Assembly (NCBI GenBank): GCA_023404495.1 | Contig: JAEYBE010000003.1 | Span: 62,001-126,000, forward strand | Length of the DNA: 64,000 nt | Reading direction: 5' to 3' | Source of the DNA: Actinomycetes bacterium | GTDB taxonomy: Bacteria; Actinomycetota; Thermoleophilia; Solirubrobacterales; JACPNS01 | Part shown: positions 7,031 through 15,738 of the stretch, piece after piece | Layout of the letters: each line of letters starts with the position of its first letter | Numbering within the stretch: the first letter of the stretch is position 1 | Notes under the pieces: generated by a model | What the model saw: the letters and a program-made list of their open reading frames with translations, nothing else | What the model was told of the DNA's origin: nothing | Databases searched by the model: none | Position numbers and translations under genes: made by a program

Positions 7031-9316
7031 ATGATTAGCGCCGATACACCACCCGCCGCAGATCCCGCGCATCGCCCGTTCAGGGCCTGGGCCCTGCAGC
7101 ACGATCTGATTTCGCTGCTCGGCGGGAGCTCCGACTGGCGCGTCGATACGTCGGAGCTCGGACTCGACTCGGCACCTCAGGAACGCCCGGAGGAGGCCTT
7201 TCGGGGACAGGGTTACCTGCGAACCGCGCTGGCCACCGACCCCCGACTGGGACTGCGCACGAAAACCTCCCTGGTTCTCTGGGGCGCGGCGCTCCTCACT
7301 GACTCCGCCAACCAGATCAGCCCACTCGCACTGTCGATGCCGACCGAGGCGTTCTGGATCACGATCTGTCTTGTCACCGCTGCACTCGTATTCACCGCGA
7401 TCGTCTACCCACGCCTCGAAGCGCCACGCTTCTACATCGTCGAGCAGTCGGCATTGACGTTCGCGAGCCTGCTGATCTTCTATCAATGCTCGGTCACCGG
7501 CGGGACCACAAGTCCCTATCTGTTCTGGTACGTGCTGACCGCCTTCTACGCGGCCTACCTGATGCCCCAGGGTCAAGCACTGGCCAACATCTCGTGGTTC
7601 ACGTTGCTCACGCTGGCGTCGCTCACGTTGGCCGAGACAGCTTCCGACAGCACGACCCTGCTGGCGCTCGCAGCGCTGCTGGTGACGATGTGGGTGGCCG
7701 CGCTCGCACTGCTCTTCCAACGCAGGCGTGAGAACACCCTCGAACGAGCTGTCAAGTTCCTGGCGCTCGCCGATCCGCTCACGTCCACGGCCAACATGCG
7801 CTCGTTCGAGCGTTACCTCGAGGAGCTCGCGCGCGTCGACGGTCAGCGCTTCGCGATCGTGATCGCCGACATGAACGGACTGAAGGCCGCCAACGCCGTC
7901 TTCGGGCATGAAGTCGGCGACGGGATGGTCGTTCGCATGGGGCGATTGATGCTCCGCGCTTCGGGTGATCGCGACCAGGTCGCGAGATTCGGCGGCGATG
8001 AGTTCGCCGTCGTGCTGCCCGGCGGCCGCGAAGGCGACCTCGTGCGGTGGCGCAAGGAGTTCGATCGACTTGTCGACCGGCACAACCAAGCGGTGCGCGG
8101 CCGCTTGCCGCAGATTTCGGCCTCGGTGGGCACAGCGACCTACCCAGACGACGCCGTGCGGCCGCTCGATCTGATCGACATCGCCGACCACCGCATGTAC
8201 GAGCAGAAGAACGCCGTCGTCACCCCGCCGTACGAGATCGATGGACTCGACTCCGCAGACGCCGGCAGAGCGTTCCAGTCGGCGCGCTTCCAAGATGCGC
8301 CCCGACGCACGGTCGACACACGCGACCGCATGCGCCATGCCGCAACGAACTGGTTCGCCTGCGCAGTCCTTGCGTTCGGAACCGCAGTCGTCGACCCGCC
8401 GTATGCGCATGTCGTGGCCGCGCTCGCCTGCGGCGCCTTCGCGCTTTTTTGGGCGGCCGTCGCCGAAATCCATCGCACTCGACCGCTCACCCGCAACATT
8501 TCGCGCGCGATCGACATCGCAACGCTCGCATTTCCCCTTCCGCTGGTCTGGGCGTCAGGCGGCGGTTCGAGTCCACTTCTGATCGCACTCACACTCCCGA
8601 TCGCCTTCTACGCCCAGCACCTCGCGCCGCGCGTCGCGCTGCCGCGAGTGGCGGTCCTGATCGCCGGGCTCTCGATTGGCTTCTTCGCCTTCGGCGAGCA
8701 GGGAGTCACAGAATTCACGCGCTACCTGACGGCGCTCGCGGCGATGGTCGTCGTCGCTGGGATCATGCAGTACAGCTCGCGGCAACAGCTGGAGGCGCTC
8801 ACCTTGATTCGCCAGTCGGCGCGGCTGGACGAACTGACGGGCCTTCCGAACGTCTACGCCCTGCGAGCACAGCTCGAAAGCGACACGCGCGCGGCAGACT
8901 CGAAGTCCGGAGTGCCGCCGGCCCTCGTGATCGTCGACCTGGATGACTTTCGGCGCGCCAACACGCTTGCGGGACATCGCGGAGGCGACGAGGTCCTCCG
9001 CGCGATCGCCGAGCGCCTCACGCACGCTGCGCTTGGATCGCAAGTGTTCCGGATAGATGGCGACGAATTCGTCGTGTTGGCCGCCGGCGGGGATGAAGTG
9101 CAGCTCCGACAGCTCGCGGAGCGCCTCGCGAGCGCCGCCACGCACGACCACGAGTTGAGTGGCGGCATGATTCGCGTCGCCGCAAGCTTTGGCTACGCCC
9201 AATGGTCTCCCGGACTGAGCAGCGGAGATCTGATCGAATCGGCCGAGTCGATGCTTCGCGAAAGAAAATCGCGCCGCCGCGACCAAGGGGGCACGCCGAG
9301 CCGGGTGTTGCTCTGA
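7031..9316 (+). CDS. Membrane protein with two tandem GGDEF domains
   Basis: 761 residues. About 70 soluble residues lead into a multi-helix membrane block (roughly 75-235), then a first GGDEF domain with DPLTSTANMRSFE and an intact GGDEF at 321-325. A second membrane block (about 435-590) precedes a second GGDEF domain with DELTGLPN and DGDEF at 676-680. Each half is a membrane-sensor-plus-cyclase unit, so the gene looks like an internal duplication. GGDEF domains make cyclic di-GMP from two GTP. The first signature is canonical; the G-to-D change in the second leaves its activity open. I see no RxxD inhibitory site at the usual position before either motif, and no EAL domain. Confidence 0.85.
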   Translation: MISADTPPAADPAHRPFRAWALQHDLISLLGGSSDWRVDTSELGLDSAPQERPEEAFRGQGYLRTALATDPRLGLRTKTSLVLWGAALLTDSANQISPLALSMPTEAFWITICLVTAALVFTAIVYPRLEAPRFYIVEQSALTFASLLIFYQCSVTGGTTSPYLFWYVLTAFYAAYLMPQGQALANISWFTLLTLASLTLAETASDSTTLLALAALLVTMWVAALALLFQRRRENTLERAVKFLALADPLTSTANMRSFERYLEELARVDGQRFAIVIADMNGLKAANAVFGHEVGDGMVVRMGRLMLRASGDRDQVARFGGDEFAVVLPGGREGDLVRWRKEFDRLVDRHNQAVRGRLPQISASVGTATYPDDAVRPLDLIDIADHRMYEQKNAVVTPPYEIDGLDSADAGRAFQSARFQDAPRRTVDTRDRMRHAATNWFACAVLAFGTAVVDPPYAHVVAALACGAFALFWAAVAEIHRTRPLTRNISRAIDIATLAFPLPLVWASGGGSSPLLIALTLPIAFYAQHLAPRVALPRVAVLIAGLSIGFFAFGEQGVTEFTRYLTALAAMVVVAGIMQYSSRQQLEALTLIRQSARLDELTGLPNVYALRAQLESDTRAADSKSGVPPALVIVDLDDFRRANTLAGHRGGDEVLRAIAERLTHAALGSQVFRIDGDEFVVLAAGGDEVQLRQLAERLASAATHDHELSGGMIRVAASFGYAQWSPGLSSGDLIESAESMLRERKSRRRDQGGTPSRVLL

Positions 9317-9343
9317 TCCTGCGCGCAACTACGCTCTGCGCCC

Positions 9344-11191
9344 ATGAACGACGCCTCCTCCCCCGCGTCCGGCCATTCGCCTGACCAAATCCGCAACCTC
9401 GCGATCATCGCCCACGTCGACCACGGTAAGACGACGATCGTCGACCACATGCTCAAGCAGTCCGAAGTCTTCCGCGACAACCAGGCCGAGATGTCGCAGG
9501 AGTTGATCATGGACTCCGGCGATCAGGAGAAGGAGCGCGGGATCACGATCACCGCCAAGGTCACGGCCGTCGAGTACGGCGACTACCGCCTGAACATCGT
9601 CGACACGCCTGGGCACGCCGACTTCTCCGGCGAGGTCGAGCGCACGCTGAACATGGCCGACGGCTGCCTGCTGATCGTCGACGCGCAAGAGGGTCCAATG
9701 CCCCAGACCAAGTTCGTCCTGACCAAGGCGCTCGAGAACGGACTCAAGCCGATCGTCGTGGTCAACAAGATCGACAAGCCCGCCTCGCGCGTCGAAGAGG
9801 TCGAACACGAGTTGGCCGACCTCTTTCTTGAACTTGCGATCGACGACGACCAGCTTCACTACCCGGAGTTCTATGCAATCGGGCGCGAGGGCAAGGCCTG
9901 GAGCAGCATGCCCGACGACACCAGCGAAGAGGCCTCACTCAAGCCGCTCTTCGACGCGATTGTCGAATACATCCCCGCGCCGCGGGTCGAACTCGACGGG
10001 CCGCTGCAGATGCTCGTGACGGCGCTCGCGTGGGACAACTTCAAGGGCAAATACGCGATCGGCCGGATCTCACGCGGCCGCGTGAAGGCGGGCGACGCAG
10101 TCACCTTGATTGACCGCGAGGGCACTCACACCAGGGCTCGCGTCGGCGAGGTCTTCATGTCGCACGGTCTCTCGCGGTTCCCCGTCGATCAAGGAATCGC
10201 GGGCGACATCGTCCAGCTGACCGGAATCGCCGACGCGCAGATCGGCGCGACGATCGCCGATGCAGAGAACCCCACCGCGTTGCCGACGATCGAGGTTGAG
10301 GCCCCGACCCTGCAGATCTACCTGGGTCCAAACACCAGCCCGTTCAAGGGCACCGAAGGCGAGTTCACGACCAGCCGGCAGATCGGCGACCGGCTCGCGA
10401 AGGAGCTCGAAACCAACGTCGGCCTGCGTGTCGAGCAGTCCGACAAAGGATTCCTCGTCTCCGGGCGCGGCGAGCTGCATCTCTCCGTACTGATCGAGGC
10501 GATGCGCCGCGAGGGTTTTGAACTCGAGATCGGCCGACCGCAGGTGGTCACGACCGAAATCGAGGGCCAGACCTTCGAGCCGGTCGAGGAGCTCACCGTC
10601 GAGGTGCCGGAAGAGCATGTCGGCGCGATCCAGACCGAGCTCGGCAGCCGGCGCGCAGTCCAGAAGGATCAGCACGCTGTCTCTGGAGGCGTCACGCGCC
10701 TGACCTATGAGATCCCCACCCGCGCCCTGCTCGGCGTGCGCGGGATCCTGATGACCAACACGAAGGGCACTGCCGTGATGAGCTCGCTGACGACCGGATA
10801 CCAGCCGGTTGGAAGCGCGCTCGACCAGCAGCGAAACGGAGCGCTGATCGCCTTTGAGACCGGGACCACCACCCCCTTCGCCCTGCAGAATGCGGAAGAA
10901 CGCGGAACCGTGTTCGTCGGGCCAGCGGAGAAGGTCTACCAGGGGCAGATCATCGGGCTCAACTCCCGTGGCGACGACCTCGAGATCAACGTCTGCAAGG
11001 CCAAGCAGCTCACGAACATGCGCAGTAAGTCCTCGGACGGCGTCGTCCAGCTCACGCCGCCGACGATCTTCAGCCTTGAGCAGAACATGGACTTCCTCGA
11101 GAACGACGAGCTGCTCGAGGTGACGCCGGAGTCGATGCGACTGCGCAAGCGCGAACTGTTGCCGCACATGAGAAAACGCGCGAAGGGCTAG
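9344..11191 (+). CDS. typA: Ribosome-associated GTPase TypA/BipA
   Basis: 615 residues, the usual length. The N-terminus carries the translational-GTPase motifs: AHVDHGKTT (P-loop), RGITI (switch I), DTPGHADF (switch II) and NKIDKP, followed by EF-G-like domains II, III and V and the BipA-specific C-terminal part. TypA binds the 70S ribosome and supports subunit assembly and growth under stress. It follows the GGDEF gene by 27 bases and precedes the carbonic anhydrase by 15, so co-transcription is possible. Confidence 0.95.
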   Translation: MNDASSPASGHSPDQIRNLAIIAHVDHGKTTIVDHMLKQSEVFRDNQAEMSQELIMDSGDQEKERGITITAKVTAVEYGDYRLNIVDTPGHADFSGEVERTLNMADGCLLIVDAQEGPMPQTKFVLTKALENGLKPIVVVNKIDKPASRVEEVEHELADLFLELAIDDDQLHYPEFYAIGREGKAWSSMPDDTSEEASLKPLFDAIVEYIPAPRVELDGPLQMLVTALAWDNFKGKYAIGRISRGRVKAGDAVTLIDREGTHTRARVGEVFMSHGLSRFPVDQGIAGDIVQLTGIADAQIGATIADAENPTALPTIEVEAPTLQIYLGPNTSPFKGTEGEFTTSRQIGDRLAKELETNVGLRVEQSDKGFLVSGRGELHLSVLIEAMRREGFELEIGRPQVVTTEIEGQTFEPVEELTVEVPEEHVGAIQTELGSRRAVQKDQHAVSGGVTRLTYEIPTRALLGVRGILMTNTKGTAVMSSLTTGYQPVGSALDQQRNGALIAFETGTTTPFALQNAEERGTVFVGPAEKVYQGQIIGLNSRGDDLEINVCKAKQLTNMRSKSSDGVVQLTPPTIFSLEQNMDFLENDELLEVTPESMRLRKRELLPHMRKRAKG

Positions 11192-11206
11192 CTACCTTTT
11201 TCCACC

Positions 11207-11695
11207 ATGCCGTTCACGGACATCCTCACAGCCAACAGCGCTTACGCGTCAGACCACGAGGAGCTCTCGAACGGCAGGGCGCGGCGCGGTCTTGCGATCG
11301 TCACCTGCATTGACACGCGGATCGACCCGCTCGAGGCCTTTGGGCTGATCCCGGGCGACGCCAAGGTGATCCGAAATGCCGGAGCGCGCGTGACCGACGA
11401 CGTCATGCGCTCCTTGATCATCGCCGCCCACGTGCTCGGCGTGAATCGCGTCGCGCTGATCCAGCACACCGACTGCGGAGTCGCCAACAACGACCAGGGG
11501 ACGATCGCCGAAGTGGTCGAGGACCTGACCGGAAATTCGGTCGGCGACTTCGACTTTCTGACGATCGCCGACCAGGTCGAAACGCTCCACACCGACGCCG
11601 CCAGGATCAGGCAGCATCCGCTGATGCCGCCGGGCACAGAAGTCGGTGAGTTCATGTTTGACGTGCACAGCGGGAAGCTCACCCCGGTCGCTTGA
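11207..11695 (+). CDS. Beta-class carbonic anhydrase
   Basis: 162 residues, a short beta-carbonic anhydrase. Zinc ligands and the catalytic dyad are present: C34, D36 and R38 in TCIDTRID, and H87 and C90 in QHTDCGV. The enzyme interconverts CO2 and bicarbonate. The stop codon overlaps the TTG start of the LtrA-like gene (TTGA), so the two are probably translated together. Confidence 0.88.
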   Translation: MPFTDILTANSAYASDHEELSNGRARRGLAIVTCIDTRIDPLEAFGLIPGDAKVIRNAGARVTDDVMRSLIIAAHVLGVNRVALIQHTDCGVANNDQGTIAEVVEDLTGNSVGDFDFLTIADQVETLHTDAARIRQHPLMPPGTEVGEFMFDVHSGKLTPVA

Positions 11696-12987
11696 GCCGC
11701 GCATTCGAAAACCTCGAACCCGGTACGGGTGGACAACGCGTAAACGCGCTGCGCAATCGCGCGGACGGCACGCAGGTCTCGACGCTCGAGCTGTTCTTCG
11801 ACCTCGTCTACGTGTTCGCGATCAGCCAGATCTCGCATCTGCTGCTCGAACACCTGACCTGGCGCGGCGCACTCGAAACCGCCGTGATCACCGTGGCGAT
11901 CTGGTGGGCGTGGATCGACACGACTTGGATCACGAACTGGTTCGACCCGCGCAAAATGCCCGTGCGGCTGATGCTGATCGCCCTGATGGGCATGGGCCTC
12001 GTGATGTCGGCGGCGATTCCCGAGGCCTTCGGCGGTCGCGGAGAATGGTTTGCGCTCGGGTACGTCGCCATTCAGGTCGGTCGCAGCGCCTTCTGTCTCT
12101 TCATGCTCGGACGCAACGAGCAGGCCGCAAATTTCACTCGCATCACGATCTGGGCGTTGTTGTCCGCACCGCTCTGGATCGCCGGCGGCTTTGCTGAAGG
12201 TGACGCCCGCCTGGTGCTCTGGGCGTGCGCGGTGCTGGTCGACAGCTTCGGCCCGGCGCTGGGCTTCCGCGTTCCGGGGCTTGGTAAGTCGACCACCGAC
12301 CAGTGGACGATTGCCGGCGGCCACCTCGCAGAGCGCTGCCAGCTCTTCGTGATCATCGCGCTGGGCGAATCGATTCTGCTGACGGGCGCGACGCTGGCGC
12401 ATGAGAAGGAGCTGACTTGGGCGATCGCAGTCGCCTTCAGTATCGCCTTCCTGACCAGTGTGATGATGTGGTGGGTCTACTTCTCAAGGGCCGGTCGCGC
12501 CGCCGAGATATTCGAACAGGCAAAGAATCCCGGCAGGATGGGGCGCGCGTACACGTACTTCCACCTGCCGATGATCGCCGGCGTCATCGCGCTCGCCGTC
12601 GCCAACGAGAAGGTGATTGCCCATCCACTGGGTCACGTCGAGCCTGAGTTCACGGCGGTGGCGGTCGCCGGTGTCTCGCTCTACATGTTCGGAAACGCGA
12701 TCTTCAACGGCGCAATCACTGAAGCGTTCCCGCGCCGGCGATCGATGGTGGTGGTGGCGACGCTGCTGGTGATCCCGTTCGCCCACTGGCTGAATCCGAT
12801 ACTTGTTTCGCTTTGGGTGCTCTTGCCGATGCTCACGTTGGCGATCGTCGACGGCATGACCAAACCGCCGCCTTACCGCAATCTTTCCGGCGAGGAAGAC
12901 CCAGTCGACCCGTCGGCGATGGGCGGAAACGACGGGCTGTCGCAGGTGCGACCGCCCGCCGACGCTTTCCATCACGACGAAGACTGA
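11692..12987 (+). CDS. ltrA: Low temperature requirement protein A (LtrA) family membrane protein
   Basis: 431 residues from a TTG overlapping the carbonic anhydrase stop. The early signature STLELFFDLVYVFAISQIS is typical of LtrA proteins, followed by about ten to twelve membrane helices. The second half repeats the motif style (ERCQLFVIIALGESILLTG). LtrA was named from a Listeria mutant unable to grow in the cold; the biochemical function is unknown. The tail is hydrophilic (last ~50 residues). Neighbour coupling to carbonic anhydrase is visible but its meaning is not. Confidence 0.85.
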   Translation: MSRAFENLEPGTGGQRVNALRNRADGTQVSTLELFFDLVYVFAISQISHLLLEHLTWRGALETAVITVAIWWAWIDTTWITNWFDPRKMPVRLMLIALMGMGLVMSAAIPEAFGGRGEWFALGYVAIQVGRSAFCLFMLGRNEQAANFTRITIWALLSAPLWIAGGFAEGDARLVLWACAVLVDSFGPALGFRVPGLGKSTTDQWTIAGGHLAERCQLFVIIALGESILLTGATLAHEKELTWAIAVAFSIAFLTSVMMWWVYFSRAGRAAEIFEQAKNPGRMGRAYTYFHLPMIAGVIALAVANEKVIAHPLGHVEPEFTAVAVAGVSLYMFGNAIFNGAITEAFPRRRSMVVVATLLVIPFAHWLNPILVSLWVLLPMLTLAIVDGMTKPPPYRNLSGEEDPVDPSAMGGNDGLSQVRPPADAFHHDED

Positions 12988-12988
12988 G

Positions 12989-13486
12989 CTACTCGGAGCT
13001 GCTGCGCGCGCCGAACTGCTCGTCGAGCACGAGCAGCGCCGACGAGTCGTCGCCCGCGAGCTTGAGCCGGTCGACCGCCTGCTTGGTTGAGGCTTCTTCC
13101 TCGACCTGCTCGGTGATGAACCACTGGAGCATCACTTTGGTCGCGTGATCGTTCTCTTTGTCTGCGAGGTTGTAGAGGTCGTCGATCGACTTGCTGACGC
13201 TCTTCTCGTTCTCGTAGGCGGCCTCGAAGGCGTCCAGCGGTGAGTTCCAGGAAGTCGGCGGAGCTTCCACGCCCTCGATGATCACCTTGCCGTCGCGGTC
13301 GTTGATGAAGTCGAAGATCTTGATGCCGTGGCCTAGCTCCTCTTGGTACTGAAAGCGCATCCAGGTGGCAAATCCCGGGAGACCCTGGTCCTCAAACCAC
13401 GCACACATCGCGAGGTAGACGTGAGCTGAGTAGAACTCTTGCTTGACCTGATCGTTGAGGGCTTTCTGGACTGAATCCTTGAGCAT
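12989..13486 (-). CDS. ftnA: Bacterial non-heme ferritin
   Basis: 165 residues starting MLKDSVQKAL; AGGAGA stands 7 bases before this ATG, so the longer in-frame extension is rejected. It is a four-helix ferritin with ferroxidase residues in EFYSAHVYLAM and the EELGHG and EQVEEEAS helices. Ferritins form 24-mer shells that oxidise Fe(II) and store it as ferric mineral. Convergent with ltrA, with only one base between the stops. Two TTAGG-type direct repeats upstream may make it iron-regulated. Confidence 0.9.
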   Translation of the reverse strand: MLKDSVQKALNDQVKQEFYSAHVYLAMCAWFEDQGLPGFATWMRFQYQEELGHGIKIFDFINDRDGKVIIEGVEAPPTSWNSPLDAFEAAYENEKSVSKSIDDLYNLADKENDHATKVMLQWFITEQVEEEASTKQAVDRLKLAGDDSSALLVLDEQFGARSSSE

Positions 13487-13553
13487 CTGATTTCTCCTGT
13501 TCGCAAGCTTGTCAGTCGGTGAGTATGCCAGCGACACTAGCGGCAAAACTACA

Positions 13554-13585
13554 TTAGGAATGCCGAAAAACCGCTTAGGCAAGCC
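13554..13585 (-). promoter_or_regulatory. Two TTAGGnAnGCC direct repeats upstream of ferritin
   Basis: On the plus strand, TTAGGAATGCC (13554-13564) and TTAGGCAAGCC (13575-13585) lie 21 bp apart, i.e. two helical turns on the same face, 70-100 bp ahead of the ferritin ATG. TTAGG with a following GCC/GCCT recalls half of the DtxR/IdeR iron box of actinobacteria. The match is partial, so the regulator is inferred only. Confidence 0.35.
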
Positions 13586-13897
13586 TTATTCGTCGGGTAG
13601 AGCCGCAATCAGTTCGGCGTGCACCACCCGTAGCCGCGCGGCCGCCTCGCTCCCGTCAGCCGCCGCTGCCTGGGCCGCGGCCGTTTCTTCAAGTTCCGCT
13701 GCTCGCGCCTTGAGCTCGTCGAAACCGAAGATCCCGGCGGCCCCGCGGATCTCGTGGGCTTGGCCGCGAATCGCCTCGCACGTGGCTGCCGGATCGGTGG
13801 CTGCCTGGAGCGAATCGATCCTCTCTGTGATCTGGTTCGCAGTCTCCAGCGCTTCGGCGCGGAAGCGCGCCGCCAACTCCCCCATCGCGTCGTTCAT
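13586..13897 (-). CDS. Histidine phosphotransfer (Hpt) domain protein
   Basis: 103 residues starting MNDAMGELAA. It is a single Hpt four-helix domain with the phospho-accepting histidine H48 in QAHEIRGAAGIFGF. Hpt proteins relay phosphate between hybrid kinases and response regulators. No kinase or receiver is nearby, so the partner is unknown. Its ATG lies only a few bases from the divergent SDR start, so the promoters of the two genes must lie inside each other's coding sequence or upstream of one start choice. Confidence 0.75.
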   Translation of the reverse strand: MNDAMGELAARFRAEALETANQITERIDSLQAATDPAATCEAIRGQAHEIRGAAGIFGFDELKARAAELEETAAAQAAAADGSEAAARLRVVHAELIAALPDE

Positions 13898-13906
13898 GCG
13901 GTTATG

Positions 13907-14656
13907 ATGCCGCACACCGTGGCGGAGCGCGCAGCACTCATCACCGGGGGATCGAGCGGAATCGGCTTCGCAATCGCGAAGGCGCTCGGCGACGCCGGCT
14001 ACGCGGTGACGATCAGCGGCCGCCGCGAGGACAAACTTCGCGCCGCCGGCGAAGACCTGCGCGCATCGGGTATCGAAGTCAATGACGTCGTCGCCCCGGC
14101 CGACGAGGAAGAAGCGCTGATCGCGCTCGTGCAGTCGCACCTCGAGAAGTTCGGACGCATCGACGTGCTCATCAACAGCGCCGGCGTCGGGATCGGCGGT
14201 CCGCTGGAGGGCTACGCGACGAAGTTCATCGACATGCAGCTGGCCGTTAACCTGCGCGCGATGATCATCACTACGCGCGAGGCGATGCCGCACCTGAAGG
14301 CCGCCGCCAAGGAGAATGCCAACGGCATGGCCCACGTGATCAACCTCGCCTCAATCGCCGGCCGGTATGGCCAGCCGTGGCTCTCGCTCTATGCCGCCAC
14401 CAAGGCCGCCGTCGCCAACTGGACCAACGGCATGCACAAGGAGTTCCAGAACGAGGGAATCCGCTTCACAGCGCTCTCCCCCGCATTCGTCGAGACGCCG
14501 ATGACCGAATTCGCACAGACCGAGGGCGGCGTCCCGCCGGAAAAGATGATCCGCCCGGAAGACCTCTCAAGCACAGTCCTCTGGCTGCTGCAACTCTCAC
14601 CAAACGCCCGCGTTCCGGAGATCGTCTTCGAGCGCGTCGGCGACGACCTCTTCTAG
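13907..14656 (+). CDS. Short-chain dehydrogenase/reductase
   Basis: About 249 residues; two adjacent ATGs (13904 and 13907) could start it. Classical SDR marks: TGGSSGIG cofactor loop near the N-terminus, NSAGVG, catalytic Ser in NLASIAG, and YAATKAA (Tyr and Lys). NAD(P)-dependent oxidoreductase; substrate not evident. It is followed 22 bases later by a luciferase-like oxidoreductase, so they may act together. Confidence 0.85.
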   Translation: MPHTVAERAALITGGSSGIGFAIAKALGDAGYAVTISGRREDKLRAAGEDLRASGIEVNDVVAPADEEEALIALVQSHLEKFGRIDVLINSAGVGIGGPLEGYATKFIDMQLAVNLRAMIITTREAMPHLKAAAKENANGMAHVINLASIAGRYGQPWLSLYAATKAAVANWTNGMHKEFQNEGIRFTALSPAFVETPMTEFAQTEGGVPPEKMIRPEDLSSTVLWLLQLSPNARVPEIVFERVGDDLF

Positions 14657-14678
14657 ACCCAAGCGAAAGGACCAAGCC

Positions 14679-15731
14679 ATGAAGCTCGGAGTGATGGCGG
14701 GATACGCCGTAAACCAGGAGCAACTCTTCGGCATGGTCGACACCGCCAAGGCGGCGGAGTCACTGGGCTACGACTCGATCTGGACGGCCGAGGCCTACGG
14801 TTTCGACGCGGCGACCCCGCTGGCTTTCTTCGCGGCCAACACGGAGAAGATCCGCATCGGGTCGGCGATCTTCCAGATTCCCGGGCGTACACCGGGCAAC
14901 GCGGCGATGACGGCCTGCACGCTCGACAATCTTTCCAACGGCCGCTTCATCATGGGCCTCGGCTCATCTGGCCCGCAGGTGGCCGAGGGCTGGCACGGGC
15001 AGCCGTTTGCCAAGCAGATCCAGCGCACGCGCGAGTACATCGAGATCCTGCGCAAGATGTTCGCGCGCGAGATTGCGGAGTACGACGGCGAGATCTACAA
15101 GCTCCCACTGCCCGACGGCCTGGGCAAGCCGCTCAAGCTGATGACGCGGCCGATCCAGGAGCGCATTCCGATCTACCTCGCGGCGATCGGCCCCAAGAAC
15201 ACCGCGCTTGCTGGTGAGCTCTGCGACGGCTGGCTGCCCTACTTGTACGGACCCGAGCATGCAGCCCAGCTCAACGCCAACCTCAAGGAAGGCGCCGAGC
15301 GCGCCGGACGCACGCTCGACGACGTGGAGATTTCGCCTTCGGTCTTCACCGCGACCGGCGACGGAGACATCGACGAGCTGCGCGACCGTATCCGCCCGCT
15401 GATCGCGCTGTACGTAGGTGGCATGGGCGCGCGCAACAAGAACTTCTACAACAACCTCGTCTCCTCATACGGGTTCGAGGATGCCGCCAAGGAGATCCAG
15501 GATCTTTATCTGGACAAGAAGTACGACGAGGCCGCGGCGGCCATTCCAGTCGAGCTGATCGACCTCGTCTCGCTAGTCGGGGACAAGGATCGCGTAGCCG
15601 AGCGCATCGCGGCCTACAAGGAGATCGGCACAGACAACCTGATGGTCGTGCCGATGGCCGCCGACGCACCCACGCGCGAGACAATTCTGCGCGACGTCGC
15701 AGAAGCGGCCGAACAGGCCGGCGCGCTCTGA
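14679..15731 (+). CDS. LLM-class flavin/F420-dependent oxidoreductase
   Basis: 350 residues with the luciferase-like TIM-barrel pattern: AESLGYDSIWTAEAYG near the start, then IRIGSAIFQIPGRTPG, GRFIMGLGSSGPQV and the RTREYIEILRKMF helix. Actinobacterial members commonly use coenzyme F420 rather than FMN; that assignment is by family habit. AAGCGAAAGGACC precedes the ATG. Lies between the SDR and GT1 genes on the same strand. Confidence 0.85.
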   Translation: MKLGVMAGYAVNQEQLFGMVDTAKAAESLGYDSIWTAEAYGFDAATPLAFFAANTEKIRIGSAIFQIPGRTPGNAAMTACTLDNLSNGRFIMGLGSSGPQVAEGWHGQPFAKQIQRTREYIEILRKMFAREIAEYDGEIYKLPLPDGLGKPLKLMTRPIQERIPIYLAAIGPKNTALAGELCDGWLPYLYGPEHAAQLNANLKEGAERAGRTLDDVEISPSVFTATGDGDIDELRDRIRPLIALYVGGMGARNKNFYNNLVSSYGFEDAAKEIQDLYLDKKYDEAAAAIPVELIDLVSLVGDKDRVAERIAAYKEIGTDNLMVVPMAADAPTRETILRDVAEAAEQAGAL

Positions 15732-15738
15732 GTTTTCG

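Noticed and set aside
6866..8473. Long 535-codon minus-strand frame opposite the GGDEF gene
   Set aside because: It is antisense to a clear GGDEF protein and runs through the tRNA remnant; high-GC antisense frames are common.
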